This document shows, in pieces, positions 53,096 to 61,778 of a DNA stretch of 64,000 nucleotides. The stretch lies in contig NZ_RQGA01000013.1 of NCBI RefSeq assembly GCF_004769575.1, positions 62,001 through 126,000 on the forward strand. Direction: 5' to 3'. The position numbers and the translations under genes were made by a program. This DNA is from Leptospira perdikensis (GTDB lineage: Bacteria > Spirochaetota > Leptospiria > Leptospirales > Leptospiraceae). The first letter of the stretch is position 1, and every line of letters begins with the position of its first letter. The notes under the pieces were generated by a model that made no database searches, was not told where the DNA came from, and was given only the letters and a program-made list of their open reading frames with translations.

Positions 53096-53713
53096 ATGAA
53101 ACTCAACAAACGATACGCCCAAAAACTACGTACCCACGACAATCTATTGGAGAGTGCGCTACAATTGATGGGAGAGGAGAAAGGACTCGGCGACTTAAGC
53201 CTTCGCGAGGTGGCGGGAGAGGCCGGAATTGTCCCTGCGGCGTTTTACAGGCATTTTAAGAATATGGAAGAGCTGGGACTAACTCTCGTGGACGAATGCG
53301 GGGGCCGGATCCAAACCATTGTCGGAGATGCTAGAAACAAAGGGGCGTATAAGTCAGCCCTACAATTGACCATTGGGTTTTTCTTCGACTATGTGGCCAA
53401 CAATCGCTCTTTATTTCGATTCATTGCTCGAGAACGAACAGGAGGCAATCGCAAGATCCGAGAAAAAATCCGAGAGTCCATGAAGGCCATCGCAACCGAA
53501 CTTGCGAAAGATATGCGAATGCCTAAAATGATTCCTGTGGAGGACATTCAGTTTGCATCGGAACTAATTGTAAGTATTTGTTTTCTGATGGCTTCTGATT
53601 TTTTAGATTTAGCAGCCGATGCCCATTCTGAAATGAGAAAACTAAAACTACAAACCATCAAACAAGTTCGTTTGGTTTTTATTGGAGCGATCCGAGGAAG
53701 AAAAAAGAGATAA
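53096..53713 (+). CDS. TetR-family regulator of the desaturase operon (DesT/FabR-like)
   Basis: 205 residues. The helix-turn-helix is at about 40-62 (LGDLSLREVAGEAGIVPAAFYRHF), and the C-terminal part has LTIGFFFDYVANNRSLFRFIARERTGG, in which RFIARER resembles FabR/DesT. It senses acyl-CoA saturation in Pseudomonas; the same is likely here. Divergent from the reductase and desaturase genes, with two matching operators between them. Confidence 0.88.
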   Translation: MKLNKRYAQKLRTHDNLLESALQLMGEEKGLGDLSLREVAGEAGIVPAAFYRHFKNMEELGLTLVDECGGRIQTIVGDARNKGAYKSALQLTIGFFFDYVANNRSLFRFIARERTGGNRKIREKIRESMKAIATELAKDMRMPKMIPVEDIQFASELIVSICFLMASDFLDLAADAHSEMRKLKLQTIKQVRLVFIGAIRGRKKR

Positions 53714-53756
53714 GAGAAAATTTGAAAACAAAACTTACCTAAGTCAGTTCATTTTC

Positions 53757-55565
53757 TCACTTGTCATTGGATTTCACAGGAAAGGAAATCATAATATTGA
53801 GGCCTTCACCTTTTTTGGAGACGGAAGAGAAAACACCTTTGAGTTGTGACGTCAAACTACGAATCAACTCATAACCAAAATGATTTCCCTTTTCAATATT
53901 CACTGAATCTGGCAAACCATCTCCATCATCCCCAACCGATAAAATAATATTTTCGTTCGAACGAGAGAGATGGATACGAACATCTCCCCCTTTTTCATTG
54001 GGATAAGCATACTTGAGTGCATTGGTCAATAATTCGTTGAGGATCAGACCCAAAGGAAGAGTTCGTTTGAGATCCAAACGAATGTCTTCTAACTTCACAT
54101 CAAAACGAATCTTCGTTGGATTGAGAACAAAGATATCATGTAAGCTAAACACTAAGTCCTCAATGTACTTACGAAGGTCTACAGATTCCAAATCTTCCGA
54201 TTGGTAGAGGTTTTCATAAACCTTGGACATAGACATGATTCGAGATTGTGCATTTAGGAATGATTGTTTCGCAATTTCATTTTCAACTTTAAAGGATTCT
54301 AAATTAAGAAGTCCAGATATGATTGCGAGAGTATTTTTAACCCGGTGTTGTAGTTCTTTCAGTAGGACATCTTTTTCTTCTACAGACTTAGCCAAACGAC
54401 CTTCCATATCCAAAATTTTTGTCACATCCAAGTTGATCCACAAAATGAAACGTTCACCTGCAATTTCAAAGGCTTGGCTAAATACAAGAACATCAAACTT
54501 TTTCCCATCGGTATGTTCTACGGACATCCTTTCACCGGACATCCTTCCGTTTTCTTGGTAGGCTTTATTCAGTCGTTCTATTTCTGCAGGATTACTCCAT
54601 GCCTTAAACTCTTCCGTTTTTCTACCGATGACTTTTGATTTCTCTAATTGGAAAAGAGTTTCCATCGAAGAGTTTACGTCCAAATAAGTACCATCTTTCA
54701 CCGTAGATATAGCCATTGGAATTGGACTCAGTTGGAATACCTTTGCATATAAACTTTCGCCATCCTTTGGTGGAACCATAACAGATGCAGATGGTGTTTC
54801 TCTAAAAACAATCACTATTCCATTTAGATTTTTTTCAGTATCCAAAATAGGTGAAATTGTTTCAGTAACATGTGTTTCACGGCCACTGCGAGAAACAATA
54901 ATCAAATCATTTCTACGTTCTGTATCAATTAGCTTTTTAGATGAACTCAAAAAAGGATAAGAGACTCGAGTTCTCGCATCGGCTTGAACCAAATACAAAA
55001 AAGAGGTAAGATCTTTTTCTACAACTTCAGGTTTTTGATAACCTAACATATCTAAAGCTTTATGATTAATTTCTCGAATCAATCCTTCGGGTGAAAGAAC
55101 AATCACTCCGTCACCCATTGCTTCAAAAGTAATTCGAAGTTCTTTTTCACGAAACGCTAACGTTTGTTCTGCTTGATAAAGTTGAAGTGCGGATTGAATC
55201 ATACACTCTACTATATCTGGACTTGAAATTTTAGGAACATATCCGTAATGTTTTACCTTACAAACACGATCCAAGATTTTGTTATCTGAATAACCACTAA
55301 CAAAAAGAATAGGAATCTCGCGGTAAGAAAGAATCTTTTCTGCTAATTGGATTCCATCCATTCCGTCAGAAAGATTGATATCCATAAGTATTAAATCAAC
55401 TCGTTCACCGGAAGTGATATAATCATAAGCATCATTTGAATTAGATACATATTGTACAGAATACCCTTTGTTTTTCAAAAACTCTGATTGTGAGATGGCC
55501 AATATGGCTTCGTCTTCCACAAGTAGAATATGACCTAAACTATGTTTGAGTTCTGTCAGTGGCAT
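53757..55565 (-). CDS. Soluble hybrid histidine kinase: REC-PAS-PAS-HisKA_2-HATPase
   Basis: 602 residues, no membrane segment. N-terminal receiver domain (ILLVEDEAILAIS; phosphoacceptor Asp62 in LILMDINLSDG; VSGYSDN). Two PAS domains follow (ITFEAMGDGVIVLSPEGLIREIN; KVFQLSPIPMAISTVKDGTYLDVN). The kinase core has His407 in LLKELQHRVKNTLAIISG, the HisKA_2 type, and an ATP-binding end (LILNELLTNALKYAYPNEKGG, SVGDDGDGLPD). Having a receiver first means it is probably driven by an upstream kinase; its own target is unknown. The gene stands alone. Confidence 0.93.
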   Translation of the reverse strand: MPLTELKHSLGHILLVEDEAILAISQSEFLKNKGYSVQYVSNSNDAYDYITSGERVDLILMDINLSDGMDGIQLAEKILSYREIPILFVSGYSDNKILDRVCKVKHYGYVPKISSPDIVECMIQSALQLYQAEQTLAFREKELRITFEAMGDGVIVLSPEGLIREINHKALDMLGYQKPEVVEKDLTSFLYLVQADARTRVSYPFLSSSKKLIDTERRNDLIIVSRSGRETHVTETISPILDTEKNLNGIVIVFRETPSASVMVPPKDGESLYAKVFQLSPIPMAISTVKDGTYLDVNSSMETLFQLEKSKVIGRKTEEFKAWSNPAEIERLNKAYQENGRMSGERMSVEHTDGKKFDVLVFSQAFEIAGERFILWINLDVTKILDMEGRLAKSVEEKDVLLKELQHRVKNTLAIISGLLNLESFKVENEIAKQSFLNAQSRIMSMSKVYENLYQSEDLESVDLRKYIEDLVFSLHDIFVLNPTKIRFDVKLEDIRLDLKRTLPLGLILNELLTNALKYAYPNEKGGDVRIHLSRSNENIILSVGDDGDGLPDSVNIEKGNHFGYELIRSLTSQLKGVFSSVSKKGEGLNIMISFPVKSNDK

Positions 55566-55963
55566 GGAGTCTTCTACCGATTTTCATAATTAGCTGGTAT
55601 AAAAGCAATCGATTAAGATGACAAAATTTTATGAAAAAAAATCAAAACCTGTGCAATAAAAACAAAATGTAAATGTTGAACAGATGAATTTATTGGAGAT
55701 TGAGACTGTCTAATGATTGGATATTATGTCGAGTTTTCGGCACAAACAAATGTTTGCTGACATAAAATTTACGTAAGAAACCGAACTACATAAAGATTTT
55801 TTATATCACTTGTTCTTTTTTCAGGTAAGGATATCTTCTAAACGAAATCTCACCTTTCGTTCGAATGATGAGAACACTCAAACTATACGGTTCTTGGAAT
55901 CAAAAACCAAAACAGAACCGCTACAGAGTTACGGTATATTACCTAACGAATGTTACAAATGCT
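55566..55963. other. 398-base gap without recognisable gene
   Basis: It separates the hybrid kinase (start at 55565, leftward) from the 3' end of the PTPS-like gene. The DNA is AT-rich with many short A/T runs. The only structure seen is a small hairpin AACGAAA-N7-TTTCGTT (55841-55861), without a T-run. Promoter elements for the kinase probably lie in the left part. Open frames here (for example 55865-56071) show no coding character and run into the PTPS gene on the other strand. Confidence 0.5.
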
Positions 55964-56407
55964 TTAGGAGTGAGAATCATTTGTTGGTTCAAAAAAAGCC
56001 AGATTTTCTGGACCCTCATGAATGACAATCCGTCGAATTCTGCCCTCCGAGGATTTCACATCTGCTTTTAAACCGGAATAAAACCAACGAGCGACATTCT
56101 CAGAAGTAGGATTGATTCCCTTAAAATCCGGATGGTCGTTGATAAGGAGGTGGTCAATGGAATGTACGAGTTCCATAAGTTTGGTTCGTGCGGTTAAAAA
56201 ATCATAAGAAATGCCGTCTGGCCGAATGTTTGTATTTCCTTCCAAAAACACCTCCACCTTCCAGGAATGGCCATGAATGGGCTCGTCGGAGCCGTCGGCA
56301 AAGTACTGGTAGAGGAAATGGGCCGATTCAAACCGACCCTCAATTCGGACATAAAATTTCCCGTTTTCTTGGGTAAACATTCCATTGACGAATAGAGCAT
56401 AGTCCAA
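55964..56407 (-). CDS. 6-pyruvoyl-tetrahydropterin synthase / QueD-family protein lacking the usual Cys
   Basis: 147 residues. The zinc ligands are His30 (FESAHFL), His45 and His47 (PIHGHSWKVEV). The catalytic Cys four residues before HGH in QueD is replaced by Asp41-Glu42 (SDEPIHGH). The second part has SIDHLLIND (Asp-His) and NPTSENVARWFY with Glu, as in the family, and VIHEGPENLAFF. The Cys-to-acidic change recalls the PTPS-III group, in which a Glu stands in and the enzyme works in folate synthesis in place of FolB. So it may make 6-hydroxymethyl-dihydropterin rather than queuosine precursor; this is inferred. Confidence 0.82.
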   Translation of the reverse strand: MDYALFVNGMFTQENGKFYVRIEGRFESAHFLYQYFADGSDEPIHGHSWKVEVFLEGNTNIRPDGISYDFLTARTKLMELVHSIDHLLINDHPDFKGINPTSENVARWFYSGLKADVKSSEGRIRRIVIHEGPENLAFFEPTNDSHS

Positions 56408-56444
56408 TATTTGTATAGTAATTTCCTTCCTGAGGGTTCTTAAG

Positions 56445-56666
56445 ATGACTGAAACAACAAAACCGCGCTTTTTTAAAGAAATGACTGTGGGTGAAGCGAT
56501 CGCAATCCATCCTGAAGCAGGTCTAGTTTTCTCCAGCTACCATTTAGGTGGATGTTCACACTGCTCCATCAATGAAGTAGAAACCATAGAACAAGTTTGT
56601 ATGGGTTACGGTGTCGAGGTAGACACTCTCATCGATTCACTGAACAACCTTTTCTCTGAAGAATAG
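56445..56666 (+). CDS. DUF1858 small redox-type protein
   Basis: 73 residues. It has KEMTVGEAIAIHPEAGLVFSSYHLG followed by GCSHCSINEVETIEQVCMGYGV, i.e. the CxxC and third Cys of the DUF1858 family, thought to be a disulfide or cluster-linked domain. It is cytoplasmic. It is divergent from the PTPS-like gene with a 37-base gap and ends at a good terminator. Function unknown; iron-sulfur assembly or stress has been suggested only by association. Confidence 0.85.
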   Translation: MTETTKPRFFKEMTVGEAIAIHPEAGLVFSSYHLGGCSHCSINEVETIEQVCMGYGVEVDTLIDSLNNLFSEE

Positions 56667-56683
56667 ACTTATTTCTCAACTCC

Positions 56684-56716
56684 CACCGGGCCCAAATTGT
56701 GGCCCTCGTGTTTTTT
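56684..56716 (+). terminator. Rho-independent terminator after the DUF1858 gene
   Basis: CAC-CGGGCC and GGCCC-TC-GTG (56684-56710) form a GC-rich stem with a small internal loop around CAAATTGT, followed directly by TTTTTT (56711-56716). It lies 17 bases after the DUF1858 stop and before the FAH-family gene. Confidence 0.75.
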
Positions 56717-56745
56717 CAACCCAGTGGTAACTCTATAGGTTTACG

Positions 56746-57702
56746 ATGGCAAAACAGTTTGTACGTTTCCAATATAAGAACAAAATCGATTGGGGGCTCA
56801 TGACTGATGAAAACATCCTCCCACTACAAATTGGAGACAAATCCACCAAAGACTTGCTAGTTGATCTTCAAAAAAAAAGAATCAAACTAAATCTTAAATC
56901 TAAAAAACGAATCCAAAAAAAGGACGTTGCAGTCCTCTCTCCAATTACCGCCCCTTGTCAGGTCATTTGCCAAGGAGCAAATTATAGTAAACATTCCTTG
57001 GAATCGGGACTCGATCCTAAATCCAAAACATACAATTTGTTTTTTACCAAATCAGATCTTTCTCTCACTACCGCGATCGGGGATGTGATTCGGCCAAATC
57101 ATGTAGAACTTTTAGATTATGAAATTGAATTGGGAATTGTTTTTGGTAAAGATATAGATCTTCCGTTAGACGTTAAATCGTATCATCCAAATGAATACAT
57201 TGCCGGTCTTTTTATTGCCAATGATATTTCTGCAAGAGACATTCAACTTCCACAACTACAATGGTATAAAGGAAAATCGTACCGCACGTTTTTCCCTGCG
57301 GGTCCCATCCTGCTTGTACTCGAACCGGGAGATTATGAACTGATCCAATCATTAGAGCTAAATCTAAAAGTCAACGGACAGTTAAGACAATCAGCAAAAG
57401 CCAACCAAATGGTTTTTCCACCGAAAGAATCGATTGCGGAACTCTCTTTATTTACGCAAATTCGAGTCGGTGATGTTTTGTTAACCGGAACACCTGCAGG
57501 ATGTGCACTAAAAGCTCCCGGAAAATTAAAACAAATCTTTGCTAGTTTTCTACCAGAACATAAAAAATGGGACCTTTTTATCAAAGGCCAAAAAAAACGA
57601 ACTGAGTATTTACAACCTGGAGATCTAATCAAAGCAACGATTCGTACGGCAGATGGAAAGATGGATTTAGGAGAACAAATCATTCAGGTAAAACAGGACT
57701 AA
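56746..57702 (+). CDS. Fumarylacetoacetate-hydrolase-family protein
   Basis: 318 residues. The divalent-metal ligands of the FAH fold are visible: [17 protein letters not shown] (Glu-x-Glu) and [12 protein letters not shown] (Asp). [13 protein letters not shown] and [15 protein letters not shown] are also typical. It cleaves a carbon-carbon bond in a 2,4-diketo or related acid; the substrate is unknown. The gene starts after the terminator at 56716, so it has its own promoter, and is followed by a DUF2721 membrane protein six bases on. Confidence 0.9.
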   Translation: MAKQFVRFQYKNKIDWGLMTDENILPLQIGDKSTKDLLVDLQKKRIKLNLKSKKRIQKKDVAVLSPITAPCQVICQGANYSKHSLESGLDPKSKTYNLFFTKSDLSLTTAIGDVIRPNHVELLDYEIELGIVFGKDIDLPLDVKSYHPNEYIAGLFIANDISARDIQLPQLQWYKGKSYRTFFPAGPILLVLEPGDYELIQSLELNLKVNGQLRQSAKANQMVFPPKESIAELSLFTQIRVGDVLLTGTPAGCALKAPGKLKQIFASFLPEHKKWDLFIKGQKKRTEYLQPGDLIKATIRTADGKMDLGEQIIQVKQD

Positions 57703-57707
57703 ATTCA

Positions 57708-58109
57708 TTGGACAACCTAACATATAGCATACCAGGACTTCTTTTTCCAGCGATCTCCTTACTAATGCTTGCTTATACCAACCGATTTTTTGGTTTGGCT
57801 AAACTTTCAAGACAACTACTCAGTGAATATGAAAATTCAAAATCGGAAATTTTAGAAAAACAAATCCATAATCTACGATTTCGGATTTCTCTGATTTTAT
57901 ATTCCCAAAGTGCCGGAATCTTTAGTTTGATTTTATGTACTTGTTCTATGGGTATGATTCCATTTTACAATATCGTGGCTTGGATTTTATTTGTTTCATC
58001 ACTTTTATTTATGGTAATCTCTCTCGTACTTGCGCTCATTGAAATCCACTTGTCGGTAATTGCATTAGATATTGAAAGAAATTCGATACTAACGCAAGGC
58101 TCTAAATGA
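57708..58109 (+). CDS. DUF2721 membrane protein
   Basis: 133 residues; TTG start at 57708 with AGGA about ten bases upstream. Three hydrophobic segments: YSIPGLLFPAISLLMLAY, RISLILYSQSAGIFSLILCTC and YNIVAWILFVSSLLFMVISLVLALIEIHL. The order and LSVIALDIE ending match DUF2721. It is probably an inner-membrane protein of unknown function. The stop overlaps the start of the next gene (ATGA at 58106), so it is translationally coupled to an SH3-like lipoprotein. Confidence 0.8.
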   Translation: MDNLTYSIPGLLFPAISLLMLAYTNRFFGLAKLSRQLLSEYENSKSEILEKQIHNLRFRISLILYSQSAGIFSLILCTCSMGMIPFYNIVAWILFVSSLLFMVISLVLALIEIHLSVIALDIERNSILTQGSK

Positions 58110-58786
58110 AAAAAATTCCACTTCTTTTCATGTTGATTTTTCTTCTCTGTAAAGAAGCTAAGCAAAATGTAGATCAAGATATTCCACCTACCGTAAAAAA
58201 CCCAATGATTGAAAAGATTTGTGTGATTGCGAAAGATGGATTGAGTATTTATTCAAAACCATCATCTAATTCAGAAGTTATAACATCTGTTTCTAAGTTA
58301 ACGAAACTAGATGTTATCGAGTATTCCGATTATGAAACAATAGGAAAAGATTCTGGTAAATGGGCAAAAATTTCCTTTCACAACAAAGTCGGATTTCTAT
58401 TCGATCAGCAAACAATTTGGGATTGTTCTCTGTATAACGAAGAGCTAATAGAACCAGATAAGATTAATGATCGATCAATCGTTGGCTTTTGGGGTGAAGA
58501 AAATTATAGCCCTTATTATATTCACTTCATGAAAGATCATACATTTGACGGAAACATTTGGAATGGATGTGACGAAGATGGTTGTATATCTTATAATGTC
58601 GATGGAGATTGGAAAATTGTAAATGACGTTATTTATATGCGATCTGTATACAAATCCGATAATCAAAGTAGATTTTACATCTATGTAGTTAGAGAAAAAA
58701 AACTAACTTCCACTGACCTTGATTATTCTTTTTTACAGAACTATGGCAACGAATCGGTTTCCGGTATTAAAAAAATTAAAAAGTGA
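58106..58786 (+). CDS. Lipoprotein with SH3-like domain
   Basis: 226 residues. The lipobox IFLLC gives a lipoprotein (signal MKKIPLLFMLIFLLC). The mature N-terminal part has ICVIAKDGLSIYSKPSSNSEVITSVSKLTKLDVIEYSD and KWAKISFHNKVGFLF, the pattern of a bacterial SH3 domain (SH3b). The C-terminal half has WGEENYSPYYIHFMKDHTFDGNIW with GDWKIVNDVIYM, a lipocalin-like beta end. Its target may be the cell wall. It is coupled to the DUF2721 gene and ends 10 bases from the convergent MDR gene. Confidence 0.78.
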   Translation: MKKIPLLFMLIFLLCKEAKQNVDQDIPPTVKNPMIEKICVIAKDGLSIYSKPSSNSEVITSVSKLTKLDVIEYSDYETIGKDSGKWAKISFHNKVGFLFDQQTIWDCSLYNEELIEPDKINDRSIVGFWGEENYSPYYIHFMKDHTFDGNIWNGCDEDGCISYNVDGDWKIVNDVIYMRSVYKSDNQSRFYIYVVREKKLTSTDLDYSFLQNYGNESVSGIKKIKK

Positions 58787-58796
58787 TGATCCTACT

Positions 58797-59807
58797 TTAA
58801 ATCCGTATCACAATTTTTCCAAAATGAGATCCTGATCTTAAATAGCGAATCGCTTCAGCCGATTCTTCTAATGTAAAAACTTTATCAACAATAGGCCGTA
58901 ATCCAGAAACTTCGATGGCCTGGTTCATTTCTATAAATGCTTTTCTGCCACCGACAACTAAACCTTGAATTTTTAAATTGTTCATAACTGCTGGAAGCAA
59001 ATTGAGCTCACCTGATTTACCGGCAAGAATCCCAATCAAATGGATGACACCAAACGGACGACAGGCGGCAATAGACTGTTCTAAGGTTCCAGCTCCTCCC
59101 ACTTCAATTATATGATCGGCGCCTACTTTTTCTGTGATCCGACGAACTTCTTTTCCCCAATCGGGAGTTTCTTTGTAATTGATTAGGTAATCAGCACCTA
59201 ACTCTTTTCCCCGTTCTAACTTTTCTCCACTGGAAGAAGTAAGAATGACTTTGGCGCCGACCAATTTCGCAAACTGCAATGCAAAGATAGAAACACCGCC
59301 AGTTCCTTGTACGACGACAAATTCACCTGGTTTTAATTGACTGAACTGAAATAAACCAGACCAGGCAGTAAGAGCAGCACAAGGCAAAGTTGCTGCTTCT
59401 TCATAAGATAAATGTGAAGGAATTCTAACAATACCAGTCTCTGGAACTAAAGCAAACTCTCGTAAGGTGCCAGGTAGTGGCCCCCCGATCGTATGGCGCA
59501 TTTCTGCATGTGTTGCCTCTTTTGCTATCCATTTAGGCGCAAAAGTGAGAAGGACTCGATCTCCCAATTTCCATTCTGTCACTTGAGAGCCGACACCCGC
59601 CACTTCCCCAGCGCCATCACTGCAAGGAATTAAGGGGAGAGGGAACTTGGGATTGTATTTTCCTTCCACAACCAAAGAATCGCGGTAATTCAAAGAAGCC
59701 GCACGCATTCGAACAAGGACTTCCAGTGGACCTGGACTCGCTGGCTCAGGAATGTTTACAATTTCTAAATGATCCAAACCAAAACTTTGGATTTGTGCTT
59801 GTTTCAT
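58797..59807 (-). CDS. Zinc-independent MDR oxidoreductase (quinone reductase-like)
   Basis: 336 residues. It has the MDR fold: FVVVQGTGGVSIFALQFAKLVGA (dinucleotide loop), ASLNYRDSLVVEGKYNPKFPLPLIPCSDGAGEVAGVGSQV, with the zinc-binding residues of alcohol dehydrogenases absent (no CxxCxxC cluster, DGAGE in place of GHE). It probably reduces enals or quinones with NADPH in the cytoplasm. The gene stands alone, 52 bases downstream of the VOC gene on the same strand, so they may be co-transcribed. Substrate unknown. Confidence 0.88.
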   Translation of the reverse strand: MKQAQIQSFGLDHLEIVNIPEPASPGPLEVLVRMRAASLNYRDSLVVEGKYNPKFPLPLIPCSDGAGEVAGVGSQVTEWKLGDRVLLTFAPKWIAKEATHAEMRHTIGGPLPGTLREFALVPETGIVRIPSHLSYEEAATLPCAALTAWSGLFQFSQLKPGEFVVVQGTGGVSIFALQFAKLVGAKVILTSSSGEKLERGKELGADYLINYKETPDWGKEVRRITEKVGADHIIEVGGAGTLEQSIAACRPFGVIHLIGILAGKSGELNLLPAVMNNLKIQGLVVGGRKAFIEMNQAIEVSGLRPIVDKVFTLEESAEAIRYLRSGSHFGKIVIRI

Positions 59808-59859
59808 ACTTTCTCTTAATTCCTTTTCAGATTCAAAAACATAACAACCGTAAAACGAA

Positions 59860-60291
59860 CTATTTACTTAGAACAATTTCTCCATTCTCATTCAAAGGGA
59901 AAAATGGATTGTATGCCACTTCAAAAATATGGCCATCGAAATCCTTAAAATAAGCACTGTATCCACCCCAAAAAACTTTTGTAGGTTCTTTGAGTATTTC
60001 TGCACCTAACGCGCGCACTTTCTCAATTACCGCGTCAACTTCAGCTTCACTTATTTGGTTTTGAGCGAGTGTAATTCCGGAAAACTTTTGGCGTTTTTGG
60101 AAAGGAATACCTATATCTTCAGCTAAAGCTTCTTCACCAAACAAACCAAAAACGAGAGCCCCAATTTGAAAAAAAGCAACACTATCATTACTTTCTTCTG
60201 AACGTTTCCAACCGAGTCCCTTTTCATAAAATTCAATTGACCGTTTTAAATCGGAAACACCTAGGGTGATTAAATTGATTCGTGGATGCAT
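59860..60291 (-). CDS. VOC-family (glyoxalase/dioxygenase-fold) protein
   Basis: 143 residues, one vicinal-oxygen-chelate domain. Start HPRINLITLGVSDLKRSIEFYEKGLGWK is the typical opening with its first metal ligand position (His2 or Thr8 region) and FGGYSAYFKDFDGHIFEVAYNP-type ending (KDFDGHIFEV, Glu ligand). Glyoxalase or antibiotic-resistance-type functions are possible; the exact one cannot be named. It lies upstream of the MDR gene on the same strand. Confidence 0.85.
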   Translation of the reverse strand: MHPRINLITLGVSDLKRSIEFYEKGLGWKRSEESNDSVAFFQIGALVFGLFGEEALAEDIGIPFQKRQKFSGITLAQNQISEAEVDAVIEKVRALGAEILKEPTKVFWGGYSAYFKDFDGHIFEVAYNPFFPLNENGEIVLSK

Positions 60292-60393
60292 AAACGAACT
60301 CCTTTGGCAAAAATATGAACTTTAGAAAAATAAAAATTATGAAAGAAGGATTTGAATTCACAAAACGAAGGTTTCATGGTAGATGGAGCCATT

Positions 60394-60418
60394 GGGTGGC
60401 GGGTGGTTAACCCCACCC
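60394..60418. other. Inverted repeat in the gap between ccrA and the VOC gene
   Basis: GGGTGG (60401-60406) pairs with CCACCC (60413-60418) across six bases, and another GGGTGG at 60394-60399 could compete. No T-run follows on either strand, so it is not an obvious terminator. It lies 50 bases after the ccrA stop on the minus strand. Confidence 0.3.
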
Positions 60419-60466
60419 AGTCTATATAGGGCGGGGACATGTACCTAAATACTCACCTGGAAAGAA

Positions 60467-61714
60467 TTACTTCTTTCCAAGACCTGTAGTTTTCGCACCA
60501 ACGAGGATTGACATGTTTCCTGATGGGTGTTTGTTTTCGCGCATCAACTGGTGACACTCACCAGTTTGTTCGAAACTATAAGTTTCAGCCAAAACTGGAT
60601 CTACTTTTTTATCAATCACCAATTGGTTGAGATCACGACAGTTGTCGTCGTTTGCGAAGTGAGAACCTTGCAGACGTTTTTGTCTCATCCACAGATAACG
60701 AAGGTCAGCTGTTGCATTAAAACCAGTAGTTCCTGCACAAATCACTACCATACCACCTGTTTCGCAAACAAATACGGAAGTTGGAAGTGTAGTTTCACCT
60801 GGATGTTCGAATACGATTTGTGGGTTTTTGCCTTTACCAGCAATGTCCCAAATCGCTTTTCCAAATTCACGTGCTTGTTTGGTCCATTCAACAAAAGCTT
60901 CTGGTTTGTTGATATCAGAAGTGAGCCCACCCCAGTGTTTGAACTTGTTACGGTTGATCACACCAGCTGCACCTAAATTTTTACAAAAATCAATTTTGTC
61001 ATCGGAAGAAACAACAGCGATTGGAATTCCACCAGCTGCCTTTACAATTTGGATCGCCATAGCACCAAGTCCACCGGCTCCACCCCAAATCAAAGCTACA
61101 TCACCAGGTTTTACATCGTTTGGTTTCCAGTGGTGTAACATTCTATAGGCGGTTGCAGCAACTAACATATAAGCTGCAGAAGCTTCCCATGTTAGGTGTT
61201 GTGGGCGAGGAAGACACTGATGGTCTTGTACTTTGCAGAACTGTGCAAAGGAACCCCAATTGGATTCATATCCCCAAATGATTTGAGAAGGTGCATACAT
61301 TGGATCTTTTCCAGCAAGAACCCATGGATCTTTTGGATCCCACATAGCACAATGGACAACAACTTCGTCACCCACTTTTACATTTTTAACTTCGGCTCCA
61401 ACCTTATAGACAATTCCTGATGCATCAGATCCACCAATGTGAAATTTTTCTGGTTCGCCTTTTTTGTTACGAGCTGCGATCACATCAACTGGATATCCAA
61501 GGGCTGCCCAAACGTTGTTATAGTTAACTCCAGCAGCCATAGTGGCTACGAGAACTTCGTTCGGACCGATCTCCGGAACATCAATGACTTCTGATTGGAA
61601 AGAAGTTTTCGGCTCGCCGTAACGTTCCGGGCGAATGACCTGCGCGTGCATTTTTTTGGGCACAACTCCAATAGGAGGGAGTTCCCCTACTGGTACGATT
61701 TCTACGTTGCTCAT
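60467..61714 (-). CDS. ccrA: Crotonyl-CoA carboxylase/reductase
   Basis: 415 residues, the usual length. The MDR fold is present ([25 protein letters not shown]). CcrA-specific stretches are [60 protein letters not shown] (the Glu of the CO2-binding pocket) and [14 protein letters not shown] (the CO2-binding His). It converts crotonyl-CoA, CO2 and NADPH to ethylmalonyl-CoA in the ethylmalonyl-CoA pathway or for making extender units. It is alone on its strand between VOC and outer-membrane barrel genes. Confidence 0.94.
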   Translation of the reverse strand: MSNVEIVPVGELPPIGVVPKKMHAQVIRPERYGEPKTSFQSEVIDVPEIGPNEVLVATMAAGVNYNNVWAALGYPVDVIAARNKKGEPEKFHIGGSDASGIVYKVGAEVKNVKVGDEVVVHCAMWDPKDPWVLAGKDPMYAPSQIIWGYESNWGSFAQFCKVQDHQCLPRPQHLTWEASAAYMLVAATAYRMLHHWKPNDVKPGDVALIWGGAGGLGAMAIQIVKAAGGIPIAVVSSDDKIDFCKNLGAAGVINRNKFKHWGGLTSDINKPEAFVEWTKQAREFGKAIWDIAGKGKNPQIVFEHPGETTLPTSVFVCETGGMVVICAGTTGFNATADLRYLWMRQKRLQGSHFANDDNCRDLNQLVIDKKVDPVLAETYSFEQTGECHQLMRENKHPSGNMSILVGAKTTGLGKK

Positions 61715-61778
61715 AGATTACCTTTTACGAATCAAATTTATAGAGTTTCTTAGAACGTTTTAAAAAAGGCATCAATTG

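Noticed and set aside
55865..56071. Plus-strand open frame of 68 codons in the 398-base gap
   Set aside because: It runs into the PTPS-like gene on the other strand and has neither a ribosome site nor coding character.
60394..60418. Inverted repeat as the terminator of ccrA
   Set aside because: No T-run follows the stem on the minus strand, so it was listed only as an inverted repeat.
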